From the NCBI GenBank assembly GCA_023079485.1, contig CM041090.1:1612001-1676000 (forward strand): a stretch of DNA of 64,000 nucleotides. The letters run 5' to 3'. The translations under genes were made by a program, and so were the position numbers. This DNA comes from Archilochus colubris (taxonomy: Eukaryota > Chordata > Aves > Apodiformes > Trochilidae). Under the pieces are notes generated by a model. It did no database searches, was not told the origin of the DNA, and saw nothing but the letters and a program-made list of their open reading frames with translations. Positions 11,101 to 20,849 of this stretch are shown here, piece by piece (the first letter of the stretch is position 1; the number at the start of each line of letters is the position of its first letter).

Positions 11101-14100
11101 TCATCAGTGTGAGAATAGTGATCCATGCAGGCCAGGAACATTCTTCTATCACTAGGAAGATGCCTTAGTATTCCTCTTACTTTCTGGTTTTTCTGATAGT
11201 GATAATACAGAAGCAGGAATGGGGGTTCTTTCTAGCTCTTTGAAGACTAAAGACTTAATTGTAAACTCTAAGGCACATCAGAAGTCTCCAAGAGAAAGTA
11301 TTAGGAGCTGTGGCTGTGTCAGAGTACCTTGCTTTTCCCAGCTGTAAAAGTTGGGCAGGCTGTTTCATTCCAGGGAGAAATCTTTATTTTTCTTAAGTCA
11401 CTTCAGCAAGCTGTGTCTCATGGGAATTGCAGAAACACCAGGCTGTGCCAGTCTGCTTCCAGCATCATTGTTCAGCAGCACTAACCCAGGTAGGGTGCTT
11501 TTGGTGGTGTTTTTTTTCTCTCCAACTTCCAGTAGCAGTTATGGCACAACAAGAGCATAAGGGAAAGATTATTGCTGAAGATTATTCTTCAGTAGTGGGT
11601 GAGACTTTTGTACTCTTTTAAAACTTAGTCCTAAATCATTAAATAAGTTAACAGATGAAGGAACTTGCCTTCAGAATTCATTCACAAGCACTATTGAAAG
11701 CATTGGTTATTTTAGCTGGTGATGATGTAGGACCTGATCTTGGCAGGAGAACATCTTACTTGTAAATATTTGAGATTTTTCATGAGGAGCTTGGCCTGTC
11801 ACTAGCAGTTAGAAGCTGCACTCCAGAAGAACTCAAGTTTCCTTACAGGCTATCTAGAATTGCAGCATCCCTTCTCATAGTAGCTACTCAAGTATGCTCA
11901 GTGGATTAATCAAAAGTGGAAAGCTGAAGCCCATAGTTCCTTGTAAATGCTCATGTTCAGTTGTGTGTAAGCATGATTGTTATAGAGAATTCTGTGTTTT
12001 AAGTACAGATGACTGTAGCTGTCTCTCTGCATATTTGCTTACTGTTCTTGGAGGCAAGGGTCTATTAATTGGACTTTCTTGATAAATGTCAGAACCATGC
12101 TTCTTCAGGTCACACAGTACAGTCACAGAACCACAGTCCTCTAGCCTGGTTGCCATTCAGACATGATCAGTTAAGTTTATACAGAGGAAATCTGTGACAG
12201 ATAAAAGTTTTGGGCCTATTTTAAGTTTTTTTTATTAAAAAAAAACAAAACACCATGAGCTTGAAGAGTCACTGAAGATGGATGGCTACTAGGCCAGCAT
12301 GCTCAGTTGCTCTGTTAGCCCTTCAACATAGTCAGACACCTGGAGTCTCACCAAAGTCCTCCTGTCTAGTATTTCCCATTGACTGTTTTAGGAATTTCCA
12401 AGTTTCTTGACTTAACTTCATGTTTCTAAATTTTTTGTTTGAGGGAACATTGCTTAAGTAGCTGCTGGGGGAAAAGTAGAACTTAACCATGTTATGGAAA
12501 TGTCACCTCTGCTACCTGAGATATGTCAGATTGTAGTGCTTGTGCCATAAAGGAAATGAAAACTGAGGACTTAACTTTTATATCAATGAGTGGACTTTTT
12601 GCAGGAGCCACATAAGGATCAAATTTCAAGTATTGTTTCTTAAACCTTTTTATTTTAAATAGGCCAAGAACCTAAAGGTTACATTTTGGTTAGTTTTTAG
12701 TTTATAAAGTAAATGTTTTGTATTTTAGCCCACTTGTCTTTAAAAAATGGCTTACTTAATGCTGTAAAGGAAGTGCTGTTTTTTCTGTCATGGTCAGCCC
12801 TCTGACTACTGAATAAATTTAACAGTCTCTCACAACTGTCTAGTTTTCAGTCATGAAGTCCCACTTTTATTTCTGGTCTCTTGAGTAGCACAGGGACACT
12901 GACTGGGTAACATTTTCTCTGCTTCAGGCTGCAGTGTCAAAAGCAGTGTGGCAATCCAGGGAAGCTGTGCTACCATTTGCTGGATGCTTCATGTGTTGCT
13001 TCTCACTCATAGGTGACAGACCTGGGATGCTCTGCAGCTTCAAGATATCCACTGCCTGGTCTTGTGCTTGGTGCCTGAATCCCCAAGCAGACAACTGCTT
13101 CAGCACAGGTGATCTGCAAGGCTAGCAACCCCTTCTGTCTCAGAAGGAAAAGGACACCTTGCATTAACCTCCCAGCTGCTCCCCAAATTACAGCTAAATG
13201 AAGATAATCTGTCTTCCTTAGGCCTGACACGACGAGTTCTGGTGACCAATGTAGTGACAGGTCATCGACAGACCTTTGGAACCAGCAGTGATGTACTGGC
13301 ACAACAGTTTGCCAGACAGGTAAAAAGAATCAGACTCCATTTTTATAGAGTGCTGCCTCATGGGTGGGCTTTGTTTTCTCTTTAGGATGATGGGACTCAG
13401 CCTGTACCTCAGGTTGTGATTACAATTGTTGCTGCTTCACAGCAGAGCTGGTCTGATGCTTGCATATAGTTAACAGATTGGTTTGGGTTGGAAGGGGCCT
13501 TAAAGATCATCTCATTCCAATACCCCTGCCGTGGGCAGGGACACCTCCCACTAGACCAGGATGCTCCTAAGCCCCATCCAGCCTGGCCTTGAACACTTCC
13601 AGAAATGGGGCAGCCACAGATTCTGCAGGCAACCTGGGCCAGCCTCCCACCACCCTCAGAGGAAAGAATTTTTCCTCATGTCTAGGTTAAATCTCCTCTC
13701 TGTCAGCTGGAAACCACCCCCCCTTTATCCTATCACTCCATGCCTTTGTCAAAAGCTCCTCCCTAGCTTTCCTGTAGTTCCTTCAGATCCTGGAAGGTGC
13801 TCTAAGGTCTCCCCAGAGCCATCTCTTCTCCAGGCTGAACAGTTGAATTAGCAACAGAAGGATTACCTGATTTCAAGCTCTGTAGCAAGAGGGGTAATTC
13901 TTTTTTCATTGTACAGCAGAAAAAAGGAAATTAAGTAGAAATAAATAGTAAAATGTGCCATAAAATTGCTTTGGCAATCAGCCTGGTTTTGTTAACACTC
14001 AGTGCATTGCCTCCATCAAGGAGAAAACCCCACCTGGTGTGCTGCATCCAGTTCTGGAGCCCCTGTTAGAAGAAAGACATGGACAGGCTGGAGCTTGTCC

Positions 14101-16332
14101 AGAGAAGGGCCACGAGGATGATCAGAGGGCTAGAGCACCTCTCCTATGAGGAGAGACTGAGAGAGTTGGGGTTGTTCAGTCTGGAGAGGAGAAGGCTCTG
14201 AGACCTTATTGCAGCTTTCCAGTATCTGAAGGGGCTACGAGAAAGCTGGGGAGGGACTTTTTAGGATGTCTGTAGTGACAGGACATGGGGGAATGGATTC
14301 AAACTAGAGGAGGGGAGATTTAGGTTGGAAGTTGGGAAGAAGTTCTTCACCATGAGGGTGGTGAGACACTGGCACAGGTTGCCCAGAGGGGTGGTGGAAG
14401 CTCCATCCATACCTGGTAGCTTTTAAGGCCAGGCTGGACAGGGCTCTGAGCAACCTGATGTGGTGGGAGGTGTCCCTGCCAAGGGCAGGGGGGTTGGAAC
14501 TGGATGAGCTTTAAGGTCCCTTCCAACCCTGACAATTCTGATTCTATAAAATACTGATGGACTTGTTCACAAAGTCAGTCTGACAACTGCACCAGAGAGC
14601 TCAAAAGCTTGACATAGCTTTCTGTCTGCATAACTTCTTGAGATCCTTTCAGGTGTTCCAGAGTGCTCTTTTTTTCCTCTCCAACCCCCCCAGACCCCAG
14701 TGCTGTTCAATGGCTGCCGCTCAGGGGAGGTTTTCAGCATCGACGTGCGGCAGCGCAGCCGCAAGGGCCAGAGCTGGAAAGCAATTCGCCTCTTCCATGG
14801 CTCAGCAGTTACCTCTGTTCACCTTCTGGAGGCTGAACATTATCTTCTGGCAGCAGATATGGCTGGAAAGGTATGGATTTCTTGCATTTAGGGTATTCTC
14901 CTTTTAGTATTTAAGCACTGACAGACACAGTCCCAGGGGTGGGTGTCTCTTCTTTGGGGAGCTGATGGTGCCATGTGTGAGTCCACTTCCAGATTCACTC
15001 CTTTACCAGTCATCCAGCACTCTCTGCTTTGTTACTTTATCCTCTTTCTAACAATTGCTTCAACTTGCAGATAAAACTGTGGGACCTGAGAACAGCAAAA
15101 TGTGTGAAGGAGTATAAAGGCCATCACAATGAATATGCTCTTCTCCCTTTGCATGTAAATGAGGAGGAAGGACTCCTTACAGCAGGTGAGTTAACCTTTT
15201 CACCTCTACTTGCAGAGTGCATGGCAGTTATTTTCTTACACCAGAAGACTGTTTTCTAGCTAGCAGCTATTGGAAGCTGTAAACCTGTTAATTCTTTAAA
15301 ATTCAGAAGAAATTCAGCCTTAGGCAGACTGTAATATACGATGAAAATTAAGAAATGATGTTCTAGCTGCACACCTACTATAATCACCTCTGTGTAGTGC
15401 TAAATGGCTGTGTCCTGCAGAAGTCCCATTGTCCTTTCCACAGTTTGTCTGAAGTAGAGCAGAAAAAAATTTTTAATTTGCTTTATTTTGAAATTCAGGG
15501 AAACAAAGTGTAAACAGGAGACTGGGTGGTAATTTTATATACACTAAAGACTGGATGTGTTTATTTGGTGTTTATGTGGGTAATGTCATGCTGGACTGAA
15601 GCACTGGCATGTGAGCATCATTCCTTTTAAATTGTGTACACCACTCAGGTTTATTCTGAAATATACTTGGCTACAGTCTGATATTTTATTTTAAGTGAGG
15701 GGAGGAGAAGTAACAACAAATGAAGCAAAACTCCTAAATTTTCAGAGTATAGCCAGGTCTCACAGTCTCACTGTAAGCATAGCTGTGTCATCTCCTTGAA
15801 TTATTCAGTAAGTGGTGGAATAATGAGAAGAGACCTTGTTAATCTGAGAGTTAGTTTTTCTTCCTGTTTTTTGTTTTGGTGCCTGATAGTGAGGAAAGCA
15901 CTCTAAATACTAATACCTTTTACTGACTAGTAGGAAATACACATTTTTTCCCCAGTTTTGCAGTATTCAGTGTAGAACTTCTGTTCCATAAAGTAGTGAT
16001 AAGCATTTTGCCTCTAGTTTGTGTAGAAGTGGTCAGGGGGGGGTTTCCCCTTCAAACCTCTGCTTCTGTGATAATAATCTTGCAGAGATGTGTAAAAAGT
16101 ATTCTTTGTGTAATGCTGCATTCTGTCATCCTTTCCAGTTGGTCAGGATTGCTACACCAGAATTTGGAGTCTCCAAGATGCCCATCTGCTTAGAACCATC
16201 CCTTCCCCTCACCCCTCCTCCAAAGATGCCATTCCCAGTGTGGTGTTTTCTTCAAGACTTGGGGGTAGCCAAGGAGTTCCTGGCTTACTCATGGCTGTCA
16301 AACAGGATCTTTACCACTTCTCCTATAACTGA
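2039..16332 (+). CDS. DCAF4: DCAF4 (WDR21), DDB1- and CUL4-associated factor 4, whole coding span
   Basis: Thirteen coding exons join without a frame break to 1506 nt, 501 codons; I recall about 495 for the human protein. Joined segments: 2039-2145, 3637-3734, 5340-5497, 6961-7043, 7679-7781, 8765-8908, 10101-10150, 11407-11489, 13013-13108, 13222-13319, 14694-14870, 15071-15185 and 16139-16332. The N-terminal 35 residues are basic, followed by a Ser/Thr-rich linker and the family signature [20 protein letters not shown] near residues 69-88. The C-terminal half is a WD40 propeller, including NGCRSGE and the WDxR motif in IKLWDLR at about residue 400. By family knowledge DCAF4 is a substrate receptor of CUL4-DDB1 ubiquitin ligases, and WDxR is the DDB1-contacting element. 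The start in exon 2 is chosen because its MRRNRW opening resembles the basic mammalian N terminus. Introns 2 and 8 have non-GT donors. Identity is very secure; the exact edge of exon 9 is the least certain point. Confidence 0.95.
2152..3636. other. DCAF4 intron 2, unique AT-rich sequence
   Basis: No CR1, open frame or RNA gene recognised. It starts with the GC donor. Confidence 0.6.
3637..3734 (+). CDS. DCAF4: DCAF4 exon 3
   Basis: A polypyrimidine run and TTTAG end at 3636, and the donor GTAAGG starts at 3735. It encodes the acidic, Ser-rich linker [19 protein letters not shown]. At 98 nt, it leaves one base of a Glu codon that exon 4 completes. Confidence 0.9.
3735..5339. other. DCAF4 intron 3, no feature recognised
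   Basis: Unique sequence of ordinary composition. I see no repeat family or exon beyond the bordering splice sites. Confidence 0.6.
5340..5497 (+). CDS. DCAF4: DCAF4 exon 4
   Basis: The acceptor AAAAAAG ends at 5339 after a T-rich tract, and the donor GTACAT starts at 5498. It encodes the highly conserved [20 protein letters not shown] followed by a charged [14 protein letters not shown] helix. It ends in phase 0. A CR1 element begins only about 55 bp after the donor. Confidence 0.95.
5553..6785 (+). mobile_element. CR1 LINE with reverse-transcriptase region, frameshifted
   Basis: The copy starts within the RT domain. It reads [20 protein letters not shown], then [16 protein letters not shown] and the catalytic-type FTDDTKL, followed by the usual C-terminal ORF and the octamer tail. 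A short deletion near 6043 shifts the frame in relation to the copy at 17458-18282. The RT domain is therefore incomplete at the 5' end and broken. It lies sense in intron 4 of DCAF4. Confidence 0.95.
6961..7043 (+). CDS. DCAF4: DCAF4 exon 5
   Basis: The acceptor CTCTTCCAG ends at 6960 and the donor GTACAA starts at 7044. The 83-nt exon reads [18 protein letters not shown] and ends two bases into an Arg codon. This is one of the more diverged parts of the protein. It was placed by phase and by matching the linker that precedes the propeller. Confidence 0.88.
7679..7781 (+). CDS. DCAF4: DCAF4 exon 6
   Basis: A C/T-rich tract and TTTTACAG end at 7678, and the donor GTATGT starts at 7782. It encodes [19 protein letters not shown], matching the family's HEL...CMERKK segment. 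At 103 nt, it restores phase 0. Confidence 0.9.
8765..8908 (+). CDS. DCAF4: DCAF4 exon 7
   Basis: The acceptor TTTTACAG ends at 8764 and the donor GTACTG starts at 8909. The 48 codons include [20 protein letters not shown] and NLYFTNRK, which are propeller blade strands. The open frame reads on past the donor into intron, but that part has no family similarity. Confidence 0.95.
9154..9670 (+). mobile_element. CR1 LINE 3' portion, young subfamily
   Basis: Its ORF remnant reads [20 protein letters not shown], and it ends GATTCTTGT with one octamer. It lies sense in intron 7 of DCAF4, about 245 bp past the donor. Confidence 0.93.
10101..10150 (+). CDS. DCAF4: DCAF4 exon 8 (U12-type AT donor)
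   Basis: The acceptor TTTCTGAAG ends at 10100. The 50-nt exon reads [16 protein letters not shown] plus two bases and stops at the sequence ATATCCTTT (10151-10159). That is the consensus 5' splice site of minor-spliceosome AT introns. No good GT donor lies nearby; CAT|GTTTTA at 10146 is a weak alternative that also keeps frame. Confidence 0.82.
10151..11406 (+). other. DCAF4: DCAF4 intron 8, candidate U12-type (AT-AG) intron
   Basis: It starts ATATCCTTT. Near its end is TTTCTTAAG (11389-11397), close to the U12 branch consensus TTCCTTAAC. The branch A is about 11 bases before the CAG at 11404-11406, the short spacing typical of minor introns. AC at 11400-11401 would break the reading frame, so AT-AG termini are inferred. 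Confidence 0.75.
11407..11489 (+). CDS. DCAF4: DCAF4 exon 9
   Basis: It encodes [20 protein letters not shown], conserved in the family, and ends at donor GTAGGG (11490). The start after CAG at 11404-11406 is the one whose phase fits the AT donor of exon 8. It adds Phe-Lys at the join. Starting at 11411 would fit only with the weak GT donor. Confidence 0.82.
11490..13012. other. DCAF4 intron 9, no repeat recognised
   Basis: Unique sequence with a short poly(A) near 12237-12246. No coding exon was seen beyond its flanks. Confidence 0.6.
13013..13108 (+). CDS. DCAF4: DCAF4 exon 10
   Basis: The acceptor CACTCATAG ends at 13012 and the donor GTGATC starts at 13109. The 96-nt exon reads [19 protein letters not shown] and NCFST, a clear WD-domain match. 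It enters and leaves in phase 1. Confidence 0.95.
13222..13319 (+). CDS. DCAF4: DCAF4 exon 11
   Basis: The acceptor CTTCCTTAG ends at 13221 and the donor GTAAAA starts at 13320. It encodes [20 protein letters not shown] and [12 protein letters not shown]. It ends in phase 0, about 160 bp before an antisense CR1 fragment. Confidence 0.95.
13478..13843 (-). mobile_element. CR1 LINE fragment, older subfamily, antisense
   Basis: It starts with reversed tail text GGTTTGGGTTGGAAGGGGCC and contains GACACCTCCCACTAGACCAG. It is diverged from the young copies and lacks the octamer tail. It lies in intron 11 of DCAF4. Confidence 0.9.
14031..14548 (+). mobile_element. CR1 LINE 3' portion, older subfamily
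   Basis: Contains TCCAGTTCTGGAGCCCC, CTATGAGGAGAGACTGAG and a tail GGTCCCTTCCAACCCTGACA, ending ATTCTGATTCTAT. It ends about 145 bp before DCAF4 exon 12. Confidence 0.92.
14694..14870 (+). CDS. DCAF4: DCAF4 exon 12
   Basis: A CCCCCCCAG acceptor ends at 14693 and the donor GTATGG starts at 14871. The 59 codons include [36 protein letters not shown] and LAADMAGK, typical WD40 blades. Phase is 0 at both ends. Confidence 0.95.
15071..15185 (+). CDS. DCAF4: DCAF4 exon 13 (WDxR motif)
   Basis: The acceptor CAACTTGCAG ends at 15070 and the donor GTGAGT starts at 15186. It encodes [20 protein letters not shown], which carries the WDxR box expected of a DDB1-binding DCAF. It ends one base into a codon. 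Confidence 0.95.
15186..16138. other. DCAF4 intron 13, nothing recognised
   Basis: Unique sequence without repeat or extra exon. Confidence 0.6.
16139..16332 (+). CDS. DCAF4: DCAF4 exon 14 (last coding exon)
   Basis: The acceptor CTTTCCAG ends at 16138. The frame reads [20 protein letters not shown] and ends [11 protein letters not shown], followed by TGA at 16330-16332. The ending resembles the mammalian ...GQDLYCYSYS terminus. Confidence 0.95.
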
Positions 16333-16490
16333 CACCATATTCTCCTCAGACCTGGCCTACAAAGCTGCCAGCCTGTCCATCACTTCAACATTTTTGTACC
16401 AGTCACTATGTTGCATCTGCTTGACCCAAGAGATTCTGAATGGCCTTCAGGTTCAACAGATCTTGCTGTATACATCTTGGACATCTTGTA

Positions 16491-16496
16491 AATAAA
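16491..16496 (+). terminator. DCAF4: DCAF4 poly(A) signal AATAAA
   Basis: A canonical AATAAA lies 159 bp after the stop codon, giving a short 3' UTR with cleavage expected around 16510-16520. Strand and distance fit DCAF4. Confidence 0.75.
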
Positions 16497-16510
16497 AGCT
16501 GAATGCTGAT

Positions 16511-17457
16511 TAACTTCCTAGACAATATTCAGCCCCTTTGAAATGTAGCTAGAAGCTTTGAAAAGCCAATAACTAACAGTAAAGGCCTCTCTAATGCTAG
16601 CAGAATTTGCCATCAAAAGGCTGCTCTAACTTAGTTCTGGTTTGGTCATATAACCACTGAAGTGTGGTTACACCTCCATCAGCAGCTGAGGGGATTAGCA
16701 GAGTGAAGTTGGTGTTGAGAAGGTGACCCTGCAGGGCTCCTGGGGCTTTGTTTGGAGTAGCTTTGGTCTGGGTCATGGCTGATTCCTACAGCTTTGCTGG
16801 GCAGCACTCCAAAGCACACAGTCAGTCAGTCCTCTGAGCTGGACCACCTCTGCTTTGTCCTCTTCAGATGATGGTAGCAGTGCCACTGCCCTGCCACCAG
16901 TCTTTCCAAAGGCAGCATGCTTAGAGCAAATCCCCTTTGCTGGTTCAGCAGTGAAGCTCCATTTCCATGTTAATTTATCAGTGTTCCCTAAGCAAGTCAA
17001 CACCCCTCACTTGGAGTCTGGAATGGCAGGCTGGGTTATGCAGCTGACACACAAGACAGACCACATCCTCTGGGGTGTGAGATCACCTGTGCAGGGCCAG
17101 GGCTTCTGCAAAGAGAGGTACAACTGGGCCTTCAGCTATGAAGTTGTGGCACCAGTTGGATTGTCACAGTGTCTGAGAACAAGTACCATCCCATGGAGCC
17201 TCAGTACTTCCACCTCCCTCCTGGTAACCAGTCTGGCTTGGCCAAGACTTGCAGATGTAGGAAGCACTGAGATCAAGGCTCTACAAGGGGGTGGAGGCCC
17301 TCATGAGCTAGGTGGGGCTATTGATGAGCTTGACAGGAAAGCCATGGTGCACTCAAGTCTTCCAAAATTCCTAGAAAAGGAATGCAGTAACTGCCTTTCC
17401 ACTCTGGGATCCACTCAGATCCCAGCAGAGCTGCTGCTTCCCAGGGAGTCCTACCAG
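16511..17457. other. Intergenic sequence with an unexplained open frame
   Basis: An open frame on the plus strand runs from 16855 to 17493 (212 codons) and enters the next CR1. I recognise no domain or start context. The sequence is GC-richer than its surroundings and could be a decayed retrocopy or chance. Confidence 0.35.
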
Positions 17458-18282
17458 ATTGGCTGGGTTGGAAGGGACCTCAGAGATCATTGAGTCCAAC
17501 CCTTGAACCACCGTTGCGGTTCCCAGCCCATGGCACTGAGTGCCACATCCAGTCTCTTGAAATATCTCCAGACACGGAGAATCCACTACTTCCCTGGGCA
17601 GCCCATTCCAATGCCTGATCACCCTCTCCAGAAAGAAATTCTTTCTCATCTCCAACCTAAACCTCCCCTGGCACAACTTGAGACCCTGCCCTCTTGTCTT
17701 GCTGAGAGTTGCCTGGGAAAAGAGCCCAACCCCCCTGGCTCCAACCTCCTTTCAGGGAGTTGGAGAGAGTGATGAGGTCTCCCCTGAGCCTCCTCTTCTC
17801 CAGCCTCAACACCCCCAGCTCCCTCAGCCTCTCCTCATAGGGTCTGTGCTCGAGTCCCTTCACCAGCCTGGTTGCCCTCCTTTGGACACGGTCCAGCACC
17901 TCAATCTCCTTCCTGAGCTGAGGGGCCCAGAACTGGACACAGGACTCAAGCTGTGGCCTCCCCAGGGCTGAGCACAGGGGCAGAATCACTTCCCTGGACC
18001 TGCTGGCCGTGCTGTTCCTGATCCAGGCCAGGATGCCATTGGCCTTCTTGGCCACCTGGGCACACTGCTGGCTCCTCTTCAGCTTCCTGGCAATCCAGAC
18101 TCCCAGGTCCCTTTCTGCCACTCTGTCCCCAGCCTGGAGCTCCCCATGGGGTTGTTGTGGCCAAAGTGCAGGACCCGGCACTTGGCCGTGTTGAACCTCA
18201 TCCCATTGGAATCAGCCCAACTCTCCAGTCTGTCCAGGTCCCTCTGCAGAGTCCTCCTGCCTTCCAGCTGATCCACACTGAC
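17458..18282 (-). mobile_element. CR1 LINE, young subfamily, antisense, 825 bp
   Basis: In reverse complement it reads from the end of the RT domain ([20 protein letters not shown]) through [12 protein letters not shown] to the 3' end at 17458. It retains the segment deleted from the copy at 5553-6785. It lies between DCAF4 and ZFYVE1. Confidence 0.95.
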
Positions 18283-20849
18283 TGCAAACCCCTGATGCTG
18301 GATCTTGTAACTAACTCAGAGCTGAGTTTGAACACACTTTCTAGCAAGATTCAAATGCTTGCAGGTAGGAAACCACAAAGATCACAAACTCCCTTAAATC
18401 AGAACTAATCCCAAAATTTAAATTAACTCTTTGCAGTGCCCTTAACTCCAGTAATGCCCTTTCTGCAAGAACACCACAATTGTGCACAGTTACTGTGGGA
18501 AACACAAACTAAGACTTGTGGCAGAAAGGCATCTTACATAACTGAAGATAGTTTGTTTTCTTTTAGGCAAAGCTCATAAAACAAAAGAAAGATGCTCATT
18601 TGCTTTCTGTTGTTTCCAGGAGCCAAATGCACACACATGTCCTTGCAAACCCATTCACCCAACTAGATGTTTTTCAGCCAGCACTTCTAATTAAGCCTGC
18701 AAGAGCAGTCTGAAAGGAGAGGGAAAGCAGGGCAAGAAGAGAGGCAATTTGACTTCACTAACAGCAAGCAGCCTTCAGACAGTGGCTAAAATATATTAAA
18801 TCAACAATTTCCTTATGCAGCAATAGGTAGGAGCCTAAGGCAGCTAAAAAAATAAGGAACCACAGCACTCTTTCTCCTTCTGCTCCAGTATAAAAATACT
18901 GTATTTCTTTGTCCCAGCTTCTCAGGAAGTCCTGAATCTAGTAGGAAACTTCAGAAAGGCCAAACCTGATCTCCAAGACATATGGCAGAGTTCCTCATCC
19001 ACCAGGCACAGTTTTGCTCACTGGAGCAAGGCTCAGAGCAGACCACCAGGCTCTCCTCCCTGACCCAACTCCCTGTCCCTCCCCTCAGTGTCATTGCTTC
19101 AGAAGCCCCAGTCTCACCCTTGTTCTGTTCCATCTCAACCCTGATTAAAAAGGCCCATAAAACCCTTTCAGCCACAGGAGGTTCCAAGACATAACAGATG
19201 GCAACTTAAACTTCTACAGTTTTAACTTCAAGTGCCTAAAGCAGGGAGGGGATTTGCTTTTGGGTCTCCTGGGGGGGACAGGTTCTGTCTTTCCATAGAC
19301 CCTAATTTACTGCAGTACATGGTCATTGCCCCTGTGTTATCCTGATGAATACTTAAACTAGGAGGTTAAAACAATCAGTTTACTGGACACAATTCCACAC
19401 TGGAATTTTTATATTTTTGAGCCTAATAAGGACCTATTCTGTACTAGAAAATGAAGCATTGCAGGAAGTGGGAATTCCAACTGGAATGTGTTCATAGTCT
19501 TGAGATGACCCCTTAGAGTAGCTGCTTTGAGAAGAGGTATAAATTTGACAGTGGACAACTCAGCTTTGGTCCCCAGATCTTCAGCTGGTGGTACCTGCTT
19601 ACACATGCTATGTATATACATATACATACAAAGCAATCAAGTTGAATCCAGTAATCAGTACCAACCCAGAGTACTTGCTAGACAGGGGTTCTGGAGAGAG
19701 GGACAGGGCACTGAGAGACCTTTAAACACCTGAGTGTTTAAAGCACTTTATGAACTCATTTCATGGTTGAAAATGGAAGCCAAGGCAAGAAGCTGATAAA
19801 GTGCTTTAGGTAATTACTGAAAATACAATCAAGATCACCTGCCTTTTCTTGTTCAATCAACTTGTTTCCTATCTGAAGTTCTACTTATACCATGGTAGCT
19901 GTGAAGCACTCCAGTGCCTTACTGCCAAGTCATCATCTGTACATGATCACACATACACCACTACTTCTCTATAGTGCTGCTGTAAAACAGCATTTTATGC
20001 AGAAATAAAGGTTTAGGTAGCTTTTCAGAATGTCAGAAAGCAAAGTGTTTCAAAATACCCCAGCAGTCTTGACAGAATATTTGTAATTACACACTGAGAC
20101 ATATCCTACATAAGAACCTCTCTCTATAAATAAAACTTGTATCTGTACTGCTTTAATTTTTGCTTGAGTCATATCCAATAAAAATCAAGCTTAAAAGCTG
20201 ATTGCACTTTAATTTTGGCCCACAATAACTGACCAGCTGCCAGTCTAGTTTGGCTTTGTCTTTGTCACATCTTACTGTTGGTTTTGAAAGCCCTCACAGT
20301 AAGTTTTTATTTATTTTGGCATTGCCACGATTTCATTATTGGAAAATAAGAACACTTTAAGACATACTGTGTGCTGTGATCAACAGGATATACATGTCAG
20401 CATTGCTTTACCAGAAAAAGTGGTCAGCTAAACTTGGGAGTGAGGAGGGGACAGAGGCAACAAAAACCAGACAGTTCTATCACTTGTCCAAATCATTCTC
20501 TCTTCTCAGATTACTGGCATGCAAAGAGGTATCTGTTGGTGCCAAATGATATTACAGCCATCAGCAATAAATCAAATACAAGCACAACACCACAATGTGA
20601 AGAGACTTGAAACATGCAAATGAGAAGCTGCAGCATAAAGACAGTTTCAAACCTCATTGGGATAATGATGCTCAAGGCAAAAAGATGAAGAAGAGCAAAG
20701 TCAGTATGACCAGATGGGAAACCAAGCATTCTACAGTGTCAAAGCCCAGGCTGCCCAAAGCAACAAGGGCATTGGTGAGGATCTCAGCAGTGATGCAGCA
20801 GACAGACCCCTAAGCATACATGGCAGGCAGGTCTAACACAATGATAGTG
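18283..20849. other. Intergenic sequence between the convergent genes
   Basis: No CR1 or convincing gene on either strand. It may include distal ZFYVE1 3' UTR, since minus-strand poly(A) hexamers occur at 20306-20315. Confidence 0.5.
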
